From: Oscillospiraceae bacterium
Lineage (GTDB): Bacteria; Bacillota; Clostridia; Oscillospirales; Oscillospiraceae
Assembly: GCA_022801715.1 (NCBI GenBank)
Contig: JAAWSV010000002.1
Coordinates: forward strand, 43,467-107,466
Direction of reading: 5' to 3'
DNA length: 64,000 nt
Below, piece by piece: positions 25,515 through 35,613 of the stretch. Made by a program: the position numbers and the translations under genes. Every line of letters starts with the position of its first letter. Position 1 is the stretch's first letter. The notes below the pieces were generated by a model. The model did no database searches, had not been told where the DNA came from, and saw only the letters and a list, made by a program, of their open reading frames with translations.

Positions 25515-26423
25515 ATGACGAACGCCCCACTCTTTACCGGCTCCGCCGCGGCGATCATCACGCCCTTTACCAAGGATACCGTGGACTACCCGTCCTTAGG
25601 CCGACTGCTTACTTTCCAACTGGAGAACGGTACTGACGCCATTGTGGTCTGCGGCACCACCGGCGAGGCGGCTACCATGTCCTACATCGAGCGGATGCGC
25701 ACCATTGAGTACACCGTTCGCCATGTGAACGGTCGGGTACCGGTGATCGCCGGTACCGGCTCCAACAACACGGTGAACGCCCTGACGCTGTCCCGGGACG
25801 CGGCCTCCGCCGGCGTGGATGGTGTGCTAGTGGTGACGCCCTTCTACAATAAGGCCACGCAGGCGGGCCTTGTGGCCCATTACAACACCATCGCCGACAA
25901 GATTGACCTGCCCATGATCGTCTACGACGTGCCATCCCGCACCGGCGTCACTGTGGCTCCGGAGACCTACTTAGCCCTCTCCAAGCATCCCCGCATTGTG
26001 GGTGTGAAGGAGGCCAGCGGAAACTTTGCCCAGATTCAGAAGACCCGGGAACTCTGCGGCGACGGCTTTGCCATCTGGTCCGGCAACGATGACGACACCG
26101 CTGCGGTTTGCATGCTGGGCGGCAGCGGCGTTATCAGTGTGGCGGCCAATGTCCTTCCCCGGGAGATGCACGAGCTGACAGAGGCCTGCAGGCGCAACGA
26201 CTACGCCGAGGCAGGGCGGTTACAGCTGAAGCTGCGAAAGCTGATAGAGGTGCTGTTCTGTGAGGTGAATCCTATCCCCGTAAAGACAGCGATGCATCTC
26301 ATGGGATACTGTGAGGAGATTCTTCGTCTCCCCCTGTGTACGATCAGCCCGGAGCACCGGGCGGTGCTGGTGGATACGTTGAAGGAGTATCGGGTGGAGC
26401 TTTCGGTCCCTGTGGCAGGATAA
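25515..26423 (+). CDS. dapA: 4-hydroxy-tetrahydrodipicolinate synthase
   Basis: A 302-residue TIM-barrel lyase condensing pyruvate with aspartate semialdehyde. Signatures include GTTGEAATMS (about residues 46-55), VTPFYNKATQAGLVAHY, YDVPSRTGVTV with the catalytic Tyr, and GVKEASGN with the Schiff-base Lys. The product feeds meso-diaminopimelate for peptidoglycan and dipicolinate for spores. The gene is separated from asd by a terminator and has its own promoter. Confidence 0.97.
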   Translation: MTNAPLFTGSAAAIITPFTKDTVDYPSLGRLLTFQLENGTDAIVVCGTTGEAATMSYIERMRTIEYTVRHVNGRVPVIAGTGSNNTVNALTLSRDAASAGVDGVLVVTPFYNKATQAGLVAHYNTIADKIDLPMIVYDVPSRTGVTVAPETYLALSKHPRIVGVKEASGNFAQIQKTRELCGDGFAIWSGNDDDTAAVCMLGGSGVISVAANVLPREMHELTEACRRNDYAEAGRLQLKLRKLIEVLFCEVNPIPVKTAMHLMGYCEEILRLPLCTISPEHRAVLVDTLKEYRVELSVPVAG

Positions 26424-26458
26424 CCGAGAAGCCCCCCGCAGAGGAGGGAAAAACAGCC

Positions 26459-27034
26459 ATGAACCATAAATTCCAAAATCTTCTGCTGGATATCCAGCAA
26501 TCAGCCAAGTCTGTGCAGGTTCTTCCCAGTGATTCTGCTGTAAAGGAAGAAACCTTTGCAGCCGTTGCCCTGCGGCCTGATAGCCTTTTGGAGGCCATCT
26601 TATCCAACACCGGCGGCATCGTTATCGACAACTGGCTTCGGCTCTACGGCTGCGGGGAGTTGAGCTTCCTCCAGCGCAACCGGCTGTGCCCCATTCGGGA
26701 GACCGTCATCGGCGAGGACATCTTAGGCGGGCTGTTTCTCTGTTTGGAGGGTGGCAGTATGGGATACTTCGCGCCAGATACCTTGGAGATAGAGGATATG
26801 GAGATCGGCTTAGGGCAGCTCATCCACTGGTGCCTCCATGGGGACACTGATACCTTCTACATGGACTACCGCTGGGACAATTGGCGGGAGGACTGTGCCC
26901 AGCTGACCTTGGACCAAGGCATGGGGTTTTACCCCTTTCTCTGGGCTGAGGCGGGCCAAGGCCGCACCCGAAGGCCTCTGCCCATGGCGGAGATCATCGG
27001 TTTGGAGTTTGACTTCCTAAGACAGATGTCATAG
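26459..27034 (+). CDS. DUF2625 family protein
   Basis: A 191-residue protein that follows the DUF2625 pattern throughout: TGGIVIDNWLRLYGCG, GEDILGGLFLCLEGGSMGYFAPDTLEIEDM, LIHWCLHGDTDTFYMDYRW, DQGMGFYPFLWAEAG and the closing GLEFDFLRQM. The function of this family is not known. It is related to the SUKH/SMI1-like and similar suspected immunity or regulatory folds only by general appearance. GAGGAGGG precedes the start at 26459. It probably rides on the dapA transcript. Confidence 0.85.
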   Translation: MNHKFQNLLLDIQQSAKSVQVLPSDSAVKEETFAAVALRPDSLLEAILSNTGGIVIDNWLRLYGCGELSFLQRNRLCPIRETVIGEDILGGLFLCLEGGSMGYFAPDTLEIEDMEIGLGQLIHWCLHGDTDTFYMDYRWDNWREDCAQLTLDQGMGFYPFLWAEAGQGRTRRPLPMAEIIGLEFDFLRQMS

Positions 27035-27075
27035 AGCTGTTTTACTATCGTACATGGCGCTTTCCTTCAAAAAAT

Positions 27076-27111
27076 AAAGACTCCCTCTATCACAAGATAG
27101 AGGGAGTCTTT
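27076..27111. terminator. Bidirectional terminator between DUF2625 and yajC
   Basis: A 16-bp perfect stem (27076-27091 with 27096-27111), AAAGACTCCC outward, loop ACAA. It ends both convergent transcripts. Confidence 0.92.
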
Positions 27112-27136
27112 GCCGCTCTGGTGACAGGGGAGCAGC

Positions 27137-27457
27137 TTACTCCTCCTCGTTCTCCTCGCTCTTCTTCTCCTTCTTGGGGGCCTCCGGCACGTCGCTGGAC
27201 TGGACACCCACGGAGGACACCGCCCACTTGGTCAGCTCCATGCGGACCCGGTCCTCGCTGGTCTCGATGATGATGGTGTTGTCGGTCACCATGACAATCC
27301 GGCCAATGATGCCTCCGATGGTGGTGATCTGGTCGCCCTTCTTCAGGGAGCTGCGCATCTCGGCAGCGGCCTTCTTCCTCTTCTGCTCCGGGCGGATCAT
27401 CAGGAAGTACATAATGGCCACCATGGCGACGATCATAATCAGACTTGCATAATCCAT
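27137..27457 (-). CDS. yajC: Preprotein translocase subunit YajC
   Basis: A 106-residue single-pass membrane protein. The helix at residues 4-20 is followed by RPEQKRKKAAAEMRSSLKKGDQITTIGGIIG, the YajC signature, and a long acidic/lysine tail (KKEKKSEENEEE). It assists SecDF at the translocon. SecD and SecF are not in this window. It has its own promoter. Confidence 0.94.
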   Translation of the reverse strand: MDYASLIMIVAMVAIMYFLMIRPEQKRKKAAAEMRSSLKKGDQITTIGGIIGRIVMVTDNTIIIETSEDRVRMELTKWAVSSVGVQSSDVPEAPKKEKKSEENEEE

Positions 27458-27577
27458 TTGATAACTTTCTCCTTTTGGAACAAAAATTTCGACTTCTCAG
27501 CTCTTATGGTACAGCCGGAGTCTCCATCCCATTGGGTCGCCGGAGCAACCGGCTATGAATTGTCACGGCTGATCTGT

Positions 27578-27607
27578 ATTATAACAAATTTTGTATGCGT
27601 TTGGCAA
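27578..27607 (-). promoter_or_regulatory. Promoter of yajC
   Basis: On the minus strand this reads TTGCCA (27607-27602), 18 bases, then TATAAT (27583-27578). The leader to yajC is about 115 bases. Confidence 0.7.
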
Positions 27608-27661
27608 GCACTATTTTTCAATGGCCCGCCGGAGACGTTTTTTCGGGTGAAAACGCCGCTT

Positions 27662-28726
27662 TTACCGGGTGTAGTCCGCCTCCAGCGGCGGCATAACCTC
27701 CGGGTGGTCCTCCACCCAGTGCAGCGCGCAGTAGTTGCAGATCCACCAGATCAGCCCGTCACGGACGTCCCCGTTTTTGAGGCCCTCTACAATCTCCTCT
27801 ATACGGCTGTCAGGCTGCCCGCCGTCGGGGTCGTCCATGTACATGTACGCCCGGAAGGTGTAGAGCATCTTCCGGTAGTCATCGTCCCAGTTCATCCCGC
27901 CGTTGCGCATCAGCTCGTCTTGGATCCGCCCCGCAATGCGGATAACCTCCCCCTGGGCCGTCTGGGCCCGTCCTCTGGGTGGGACAAGGAAGCTCCAAAG
28001 CTCCCGGAAATTGTCCTTGAAGCCCGGTACATTGGTCACCAGAACCGGAGATACCCCGTCGTGGAAGCTGGCCTCCCGGATCACCGGGGCATCGAAGAGC
28101 ACACAGAGCTCCTGTAGGGCGGCCTCCTGCTTCACCAGAGAGGGGGAGGGCTTCTTCTTGCCGTTGTGCCGGTAGAAGGCGGTGGAAAACGCGGAGGCCA
28201 GCAGCCGGCTGCGATCCGTCATGTTGGCGCCCTTGTCTATCAGGAACCTGCAGATGTCCAGCTTCCGTATGCTACTTAAATCCGGCTCGATCAGCGTCAT
28301 CTCCAAGGGGGTGAAGGCGCCGCGGCCGTCATGGCCCTTGGTCCGAGCCTCCATGTCCGCCCCGGCTTTCAGCAGCGTTCGGGCCGCTTTCTTCCGCCCC
28401 CGGCTCACTGCGCAGTGGAGGGGCGTATAGCCGTCGTTCCGGACGGCGTTTACATCCGCCCCTAATTGGATGAGTAAGGCCGCGTCGGCGTCCATGCGGA
28501 CGATATCGAAGAGGGGGGTCTGTCCGTATTCGTTCCTGAAATTGACGTCGGCCCCCCGTTCCTTGGCCCAAAGGGCGAACTCCTTGGGCATGGGCGTCAG
28601 GGAAAAGACATTGGAGTGGATCCGTACCGCGTTGGGCTCGCAGAGGGAGAACAGCCGCTTGGCCCCCTCAATGTCTCCGTCCCTCAGGGCATCCTCTAAT
28701 TCGCGGGACAGTTTTGTTTCTCTCAC
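27662..28726 (-). CDS. Ankyrin repeat protein
   Basis: A 354-residue protein with about four ankyrin repeats between residues 45 and 170: ERGADVNFRNEYGQTPLFDIV, LGADVNAVRNDGYTPLHCAVSRG, AGADMEARTKGHDGRGAFTPLE and DKGANMTD. The C-terminal half is unlike anything I recognise and has Trp-rich patches. The GTG start at 28726 is set by AAGGGAG seven bases away. An ankyrin scaffold binds a protein partner; the partner is unknown. It is last in the tgt operon. Confidence 0.8.
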   Translation of the reverse strand: MRETKLSRELEDALRDGDIEGAKRLFSLCEPNAVRIHSNVFSLTPMPKEFALWAKERGADVNFRNEYGQTPLFDIVRMDADAALLIQLGADVNAVRNDGYTPLHCAVSRGRKKAARTLLKAGADMEARTKGHDGRGAFTPLEMTLIEPDLSSIRKLDICRFLIDKGANMTDRSRLLASAFSTAFYRHNGKKKPSPSLVKQEAALQELCVLFDAPVIREASFHDGVSPVLVTNVPGFKDNFRELWSFLVPPRGRAQTAQGEVIRIAGRIQDELMRNGGMNWDDDYRKMLYTFRAYMYMDDPDGGQPDSRIEEIVEGLKNGDVRDGLIWWICNYCALHWVEDHPEVMPPLEADYTR

Positions 28727-28764
28727 AGCTGTACTCCCTTCACACAGTATTTCCGGGGAAAATC

Positions 28765-30074
<1,310 letters not shown>

Positions 30075-30088
<14 letters not shown>

Positions 30089-30296
30089 GGCTGTTCTCCT
30101 CCTTCTTGGGGGCGTTGGGGTCCTCGGTGAGCATCCCATCGAAGTAGCCGGGGTGCTTGTCCGCCTTTTTGTCCAGCCAAGCGGCAATCCGAGGCGTCAG
30201 ATACAGCGCGCTTCCCACGATAACGAGGAATAAAACCAGAAAAATCACCGGTGCAGCGGCGGTACTGCCGGCAAAACGTTGATAAAATACCCCCAT
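30075..30296 (-). CDS. Small single-pass membrane protein, unknown
   Basis: A 73-residue protein with one strong hydrophobic helix (about residues 15-34, APVIFLVLFLVIVGSALYLT) and a charged tail. The ribosome site is AAAAGGAGC on the minus strand. It is first in the tgt operon behind a near-consensus promoter. No family recognised. Confidence 0.65.
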
Positions 30297-30337
30297 AGCA
30301 GCTCCTTTTTTCTCAAAAAATTACGTCATTCTCAAGC

Positions 30338-30366
30338 AGTATAACATATCTCCCGCTGTTTCGCAA
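30338..30366 (-). promoter_or_regulatory. Promoter of the tgt operon
   Basis: On the minus strand this reads TTGCGA (30366-30361), 17 bases, then TATACT (30343-30338), 42 bases before the first start codon. Confidence 0.75.
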
Positions 30367-30454
30367 ATAGAAAACGCGGCGGAGGCCCCATGCGGGCACT
30401 CTTAAAACCCTGCTGCCGGTAAACGGCGGAGCTTACAACTGTCTCGGCAAAAAT

Positions 30455-30483
30455 TTGCGTTTTGTGAATATATATGGTAAAAT
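30455..30483 (+). promoter_or_regulatory. Promoter of the 30532 membrane protein gene
   Basis: TTGCGT (30455-30460), 17 bases, then TAAAAT (30478-30483), in an AT-rich patch. Confidence 0.65.
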
Positions 30484-30531
30484 AAAACAAGAACAAAACC
30501 TATAGGCTGAATTTTGAAAGGAGGTACCCCC

Positions 30532-31008
30532 ATGAAAATGCGGCTTCGCACTCTCTGGCGCGTCCCTGTCTACTGCCTTATCGCCAGTTGGATCAGTTTC
30601 TATGCCACCGTTTATCTGGCCAGATTCTTTTTTGTTGTAAAGTCCGTCGGGGCCGACGGCGTGACGAATGTCTCCGCCGACCCGGTCCGCAGCACCATCT
30701 TTCATGCTGTCCTTTTTTTGGCTGTGCTGCTTATAGGGGGTCTGTGGGCCTTCCGCTCCATGACGAGGGCGGAGATTGCCGTCTCCGCCGCCATCATGAC
30801 CGCCGTCTACCTGTCGGTGGTCCTATTCCAGCTAAATCTCCCGGATTTCTCCCTGTCGTGGAGCTTGATGCTGGCTAAGTTCCAAAACTGGCCCAGTATT
30901 GCCTCCTCTCTTTTGATTCGCCTGACGGACCAGCTGAATTTCTCCGTTATCGCGGCCTCCTTTGTACCCCTTCTCTTCATCCCCTTTGGCCAGAGGAGAG
31001 CTGCGTGA
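30532..31008 (+). CDS. Membrane protein of unknown function, four helices
   Basis: A 158-residue protein with hydrophobic stretches near residues 10-32, 54-72, 78-98 and 132-150, ending in basic residues. AAAGGAGGTA precedes the ATG at 30532. No family recognised. It has its own promoter and stands alone. Confidence 0.7.
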   Translation: MKMRLRTLWRVPVYCLIASWISFYATVYLARFFFVVKSVGADGVTNVSADPVRSTIFHAVLFLAVLLIGGLWAFRSMTRAEIAVSAAIMTAVYLSVVLFQLNLPDFSLSWSLMLAKFQNWPSIASSLLIRLTDQLNFSVIAASFVPLLFIPFGQRRAA

Positions 31009-31131
31009 TCCCCCTCCTTGGGCTGCGCATATCATGATGGCTAAGGGGTTTCATCATCTGGCATGGATATACGCGGGATGAAAAGCGGCCGTAATTACGT
31101 GTAAAGCCGCCCTTTCTGCCTTGGAGAGTAG

Positions 31132-31160
31132 TTGCAAAACAGGCGCAGATATGTTACAAT
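31132..31160 (+). promoter_or_regulatory. Promoter of the 31213 gene
   Basis: TTGCAA (31132-31137), 17 bases, then TACAAT (31155-31160). Confidence 0.75.
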
Positions 31161-31212
31161 AGCAAAAATCATACATGATGACTCCGCCTGTAGCGGAGAG
31201 AGGGAGCGCAGT

Positions 31213-31632
31213 ATGGACAGACTAATGGAGGATATCATAGAAACCGCCCACAACTTTACCCTGAACATGCAGGAGCACGGACTCACGCTGGACTACTCTG
31301 CGGAGAGCCTGCGGGAGGTGGACGACCTGTTGGAGGCATTCCGTCAGGAGGCGCTGGATGAGGAAGGGCGGTTCAATCTCTCCTCCATGGTGGGCTGTTA
31401 CGTGTTTGAGACTGCCCGGCGCTGCTATGGCGGGAAGTATTTCTGGATCGAGGAGGAGCAGCAGCCGATTTTGGTGGCCGGTCTCCCGGAGTTCTCCGTA
31501 GGCATGAAGGCGTGGGAGAAGGTTCAGGGCCGGTTAGTCAACGGCAAGGAGGACGATATTCCTTTCTATGTGGCCGGTTATTCCGAGCATATCGAGAAGG
31601 CCCAGAAGGGGACACGTGTGACCATCGTCTGA
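31213..31632 (+). CDS. Soluble protein of unknown function
   Basis: A 139-residue acidic protein with no membrane segment. It reads LREVDDLLEAFRQEALDEEGRF in the first half and VGCYVFETARRCYGGKYFWIEEE in the middle. I do not recognise the family. It resembles small soluble immunity-like or DUF proteins only in size. It has its own promoter; the start at 31213 follows GAGAGGGAG. Confidence 0.65.
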   Translation: MDRLMEDIIETAHNFTLNMQEHGLTLDYSAESLREVDDLLEAFRQEALDEEGRFNLSSMVGCYVFETARRCYGGKYFWIEEEQQPILVAGLPEFSVGMKAWEKVQGRLVNGKEDDIPFYVAGYSEHIEKAQKGTRVTIV

Positions 31633-31724
31633 TCCAGAGGAGAAAAAAGCGGCGAAAGGGAGATACATAGGCTCCTTTTGCCTTCAATCAACCCGCCGCA
31701 GCGGCGGAACAGCGGGAGGAACCC

Positions 31725-32357
31725 ATGGAAAACAATTTCAGGAACGCGGTGTTTAACGGTTTCAATCGGGAGGACGTGATGTCCTACATCACCAAGATCT
31801 CCGCCGAGCACAAGGAGACCAGCGAGGCGCTGGAGAAGGAGCGGGACCGCCTCTTTGACGCGGACGCGGCCAACGAGCGCCTTCAGGAGGAGCGGAACCG
31901 CCTCGCCGAGGAGCTGGAGCAGGTCCGGCAGCAGCTCTCGGAGGAGCAGGAGGCCCGACAGGCCTTGGAGAAGGCCGCCGCGGAGCGGGACCAGCTTCAG
32001 GGCAGGGTGAGGGATTTGGAATGTCAGGCGGAGGAGTACCGCCGCATGAAGGAGCAGGTGGCCCAGATCGAGCTGGACGCCCACAAGCGGGCGGAGGATA
32101 TCCTGGCCCAAGCGGAGCGGGAGGCCGTGGACCTGCTGCAAAGGACGGAGCAGGAGGCGGCGGAGATCCGCGCCCAGCTGCGGGAGAAAATTGAGACGGT
32201 GGCCGGGGAGTATACATCGCTTCTGTCGGATTTTGATGTGCTCCGCACGCACATCTCCGGGGAGCTGCGAAAAATGGACACCGCCGTGGGTCAGCTGCCC
32301 ATCGCCTTCCACCGCCTGAGCAGCGACATGGAGAACCTGAAGGGGCTGGCCAAATAA
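31725..32357 (+). CDS. DivIVA-like coiled-coil protein
   Basis: A 210-residue protein. Residues 4-24 (NFRNAVFNGFNREDVMSYITK) match the lipid-binding start of DivIVA/GpsB proteins (GFNREDVMSYI). The rest, about residues 30-180, is heptad-rich coiled coil. Family members sit at poles and septa and recruit division or wall proteins. It is probably an additional DivIVA-type protein, not the ftsZ-cluster copy. Confidence 0.8.
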   Translation: MENNFRNAVFNGFNREDVMSYITKISAEHKETSEALEKERDRLFDADAANERLQEERNRLAEELEQVRQQLSEEQEARQALEKAAAERDQLQGRVRDLECQAEEYRRMKEQVAQIELDAHKRAEDILAQAEREAVDLLQRTEQEAAEIRAQLREKIETVAGEYTSLLSDFDVLRTHISGELRKMDTAVGQLPIAFHRLSSDMENLKGLAK

Positions 32358-32365
32358 AAGACAGC

Positions 32366-32398
32366 AAACGGCAGAGAGCAAAAGCTCTCTGCCGCTTT
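32366..32398. terminator. Bidirectional terminator between the DivIVA-like gene and pepD
   Basis: CGGCAGAGAGC (32369-32379), loop AAAA, perfect complement (32384-32394), flanked by AAA and TTT. Confidence 0.88.
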
Positions 32399-32423
32399 AC
32401 TATTCAGCTGCCAAAAGAAACCA

Positions 32424-33875
32424 CTACAGCGCCGCCAGTACGGCCAAAAGGAACTTCCATGTCCGCTGGGTGGAGGCGATACTCAGGTGCTCCCGGGGGG
32501 TGTGGATGTCTATAATGTCCGGGCCAAAGGACACGCAGTCCAGCCCCGGCAGACGGTCGCTGAAAAGACCGCACTCCAGTCCGGCGTGGATGGCCTCCAC
32601 CACCGGCTCCTTGCCGTACTGTTCCCGGAAGATCGCCGCCATGGTGTCCCGCAGGGGGGAGTCCTTCCGGTACTCCCAAGGGGGATACTCGCCCCGGGTG
32701 GAGAAGCTGCCGCCCCGGTCCTCTGTGAGCTTGCGGAGGCTGTCGATCAGGGCGGACAGGTCGCTCTTGACGCTGCTGCGCACGGAGGAGGTGGCGTGGA
32801 GCGCGTCGGTCTCCAAGCGGAGAATGCCTAAATTCAGAGAGGTCTCCACCAATCCCGGGATATCCTTGGACATAGCTTGGACGCCGTTGGGCAGGGCGCA
32901 GAGCAGGTCTGCGCAGCGGCGGGTGTCCTCCACACTGACTGCATCAGCGCAGACGTCGCCGCCCTTGGAGAGCATCATACAGCCGTTGGGGTCGGTGGTC
33001 CCATACCGGTCCCCCTCCTCCTTCCACCAGCGGTCCAAGGAGTCGAAGGCGGTCTCCCGCTCCTCGGAGGGAATCAGCAGGGTGGCGCTGGCCTCGGTGG
33101 GGATGGCGTTGTCCTGCTTGCCGCCGGTAAGGGACATCAGCTGGGCCTCGCAGCAGTTCAGAACGGCTTGGATAGCCTCACCGATGAGCTTTAAGGCGTT
33201 GCCCCGGTTCTGATGGATCTCCGCGCCGGAGTGTCCGCCTGTATAGCCAGAGAACTTTACAGCAAAGCAGTAGCCGCAGCCGTGGCCAACAGTTACCGGC
33301 AGAACCATGTCGCACCGGGCGCCGCCGGCGCAGCCCACGGTGAGAATGCCCTCGGCCTCGCTGTCGCAGTTGAGGAGCCGCCGGCCCTGGAGGACGGAGC
33401 AGTCCAGCGCCGCCGCGCCCAAAAGGCCGATCTCCTCGTCCACGGTAAACACCGCCTCGATGGGCGGGTGGGGGATGGTCTTATCGTCCAAGATGGCCAA
33501 GGCGTAGGCCACGGCGATGCCGTCGTCCCCGCCCAAGGTGGTGCCCTTGGCGCGGACGAAGTCCCCGTCCACCACCAAGTCCAGTCCATCCCGCTCCATA
33601 TTCAGCGGGCAGTCCGCCTCCTTGGCGCAGACCATGTCCAGGTGCCCTTGAAGAATGACGGTGGGGTGGTCCTCATAGCCAGGGGTACCCTCCTGATAGA
33701 TGACAATGTTGTTGCTCTCATCCTGCACACACCTCAGCCCACGCGCCTTGGCGAAGGCCACGCAGTAGTCGCTGATGGCCTTGGTGTTGCCGCTGCCGTG
33801 GGGGATGGCGCACATCTCCTCAAAAAAGTGAAAGACCCCGGCGGGCTCCAAAGCGCCCAGAACTTGCTTGCTCAT
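32424..33875 (-). CDS. pepD: Aminoacyl-histidine dipeptidase (PepD, M20)
   Basis: A 483-residue zinc dipeptidase. ILQGHLDMVCAKE (His, Asp ligands), GTTLGGDDGIAVAYALAIL (bridging Asp), TVDEEIGLLGA (catalytic Glu and ligand) and NCDSEAEGILTVGCAGG are the PepD signatures. It hydrolyses Xaa-His and other dipeptides in the cytosol. It is last of the leftward gltX operon. Confidence 0.94.
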   Translation of the reverse strand: MSKQVLGALEPAGVFHFFEEMCAIPHGSGNTKAISDYCVAFAKARGLRCVQDESNNIVIYQEGTPGYEDHPTVILQGHLDMVCAKEADCPLNMERDGLDLVVDGDFVRAKGTTLGGDDGIAVAYALAILDDKTIPHPPIEAVFTVDEEIGLLGAAALDCSVLQGRRLLNCDSEAEGILTVGCAGGARCDMVLPVTVGHGCGYCFAVKFSGYTGGHSGAEIHQNRGNALKLIGEAIQAVLNCCEAQLMSLTGGKQDNAIPTEASATLLIPSEERETAFDSLDRWWKEEGDRYGTTDPNGCMMLSKGGDVCADAVSVEDTRRCADLLCALPNGVQAMSKDIPGLVETSLNLGILRLETDALHATSSVRSSVKSDLSALIDSLRKLTEDRGGSFSTRGEYPPWEYRKDSPLRDTMAAIFREQYGKEPVVEAIHAGLECGLFSDRLPGLDCVSFGPDIIDIHTPREHLSIASTQRTWKFLLAVLAAL

Positions 33876-33903
33876 ACTTCAATCTCCTCCTTATCCTCTC
33901 CGC

Positions 33904-34914
33904 TTACAGCAGCGTCACACCGGCCTGGGCGCAGGTGTCGCAGGTAGCCTGATCCCAGAGGCTGGCCTGTACCTCTCCGATGTGGGCCGCGCCGATCATC
34001 AGCATACAGAGCCGGCTCTGACCGATGCCGCCGCCCATAGTCAGGGGCAGCTCCCCATTCAAAAGCATCTTGTGGAAGGGCAGCTCCCGCCGCTCCTCCT
34101 TGCCGGAGAGCTTCAGCTGGCGCTGGAGGCTCTCCTCGTCTACCCGAATTCCCATGGAGGAGATCTCGAAGGCCCGGCCCAGCACCTCGTTCCACATGAG
34201 GATGTCGCCGTTGAGGGCCCAGTCGTCGTAGTCCGGGGCCCGGCCATCGTGGGGGCGGCCGGACTTCAGTTTGCCGCCGATCTGCATGAGGAACACGGTA
34301 GGGTGGGTCTGGAGAAAGGCGGTCTCCCGCTCACTGGGGCGCAGCTCCGGGTACAGATCCTCCAGCTCCTGCGTGGTGATGAAGGTCACATCCCGGCTGA
34401 GCTTCACATGGAGCTGGGGGAAAGCCCGGCGCAGAGCGTCGCAGGTGTCACAGACGGCCCCCACAATGGCGCGGACGGTCTGTTTCAGGTAGTCGAGGTT
34501 CCGGTCCTCCCGTGTAATCACCTTCTCCCAGTCCCACTGGTCCACATAGATGGAGTGGAGGTTATCCAGCTCCTCATCCCGGCGGATGGCGTTCATGTCG
34601 GTATAGAGCCCATTGCCGGGGAAGAACTCGTATCGCTTGAGGGCCAGACGCTTCCACTTGGCCAGAGAGTGGACCACCACCCCCTCGGCCCCGCCGGCGG
34701 CTGGGATGTCAAAGGACACCGGGCGCTCATAGCCGTTGAGATCGTCGTTGAGTCCGCTGTCCGAGCGGACAAACAGCGGGGCGGACACCCGGCGCAGGTT
34801 CAGCGCCCGTTTCAGATTGTCCTGAAAATTGCCCTTGATAAACTCAATGGCGCACTGCATATCATAGATTTCCAAAGGCGTCTTATACCCCTGAGGGATG
34901 GCGGTCTTGCTCAT
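33904..34914 (-). CDS. asnA: Aspartate-ammonia ligase AsnA
   Basis: A 336-residue class II tRNA-synthetase-like enzyme making asparagine from aspartate, ammonia and ATP. Signatures include SAPLFVRSDSGLNDDLNGYERPVSFDI, VVHSLAKWKRLAL, GLYTDMNAIRRDE, HSIYVDQWDWEKVI and the closing LPLTMGGGIGQSRLCMLML-type motif. Length is normal. It lies in the gltX operon between a SpoIIM-like gene and pepD. Confidence 0.97.
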   Translation of the reverse strand: MSKTAIPQGYKTPLEIYDMQCAIEFIKGNFQDNLKRALNLRRVSAPLFVRSDSGLNDDLNGYERPVSFDIPAAGGAEGVVVHSLAKWKRLALKRYEFFPGNGLYTDMNAIRRDEELDNLHSIYVDQWDWEKVITREDRNLDYLKQTVRAIVGAVCDTCDALRRAFPQLHVKLSRDVTFITTQELEDLYPELRPSERETAFLQTHPTVFLMQIGGKLKSGRPHDGRAPDYDDWALNGDILMWNEVLGRAFEISSMGIRVDEESLQRQLKLSGKEERRELPFHKMLLNGELPLTMGGGIGQSRLCMLMIGAAHIGEVQASLWDQATCDTCAQAGVTLL

Positions 34915-34998
34915 AATTTTGGTACTTCCTTTCTATTGTTTCCGGAGAAAACCGCTCTACCGGGCTGTCCGGCGGCGGGTGCGGGACAATTTATGGGA

Positions 34999-35613
34999 CT
35001 ATAGGAACAGGCGCATGATCCCCGGTGTGATGTAGCACTCAATGAGGGCTGCGATCAGCAGCAGGGGGAAGATCACAAACAGCATCGTGCGCAGAATATT
35101 CGCCAGAAGGTCCACCATGGGGACCGCTTTTTCGCTGTGCAGAATGCTGCGCACAATATTGCGGCAGAGGAGGAACCCAAGCGACACCGCCAGCACCAGA
35201 GCCGGGATCTCAAAGATACCATGGGGCACGATGCCGGCGAAAAAGGCGGCCATGGAAATCTGATTGAGGCGGTAAAAGGCGGCCAGAGCCCCGATAATCA
35301 GGGCGTTGGAGGCCGCGGTGACCACCGGCAGGAACAGGAAGGGGACAAAGCCATAGAGGATGGTGAACACCATGGCAAACCAGTTGTTCATCAGCATACC
35401 CACAAAGGAGATATTTCCCGCCTCGTCGGCCAGTCCGGTGTCGCTGAGCATCCGATTGAAGTAGTCCACAACAGCCTCGGTGAGCTGGGGGGAGGCGGTA
35501 CAGACGGCGTAGCCGATGAGACAGAACAGGAAAAACAGGCCGGCAAAGATCAGCGGCAGGCGCCGCATGTCCCTCTGCAGGAAGCCGCGCAGCTCTGTGA
35601 GATGTTCGTTCAT
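34999..35613 (-). CDS. SpoIIM-like membrane protein
   Basis: A 204-residue polytopic protein with about five helices and the DUF95/SpoIIM signature region NNWFAMVFTILYGFVPFLFLP and GIVPHGIFEIPALVLAVSLGF. SpoIIM works with SpoIID and SpoIIP in engulfment, but this branch also occurs in non-sporulating bacteria. The start overlaps the gltX stop (ATGA), so expression is tied to gltX. Confidence 0.85.
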   Translation of the reverse strand: MNEHLTELRGFLQRDMRRLPLIFAGLFFLFCLIGYAVCTASPQLTEAVVDYFNRMLSDTGLADEAGNISFVGMLMNNWFAMVFTILYGFVPFLFLPVVTAASNALIIGALAAFYRLNQISMAAFFAGIVPHGIFEIPALVLAVSLGFLLCRNIVRSILHSEKAVPMVDLLANILRTMLFVIFPLLLIAALIECYITPGIMRLFL

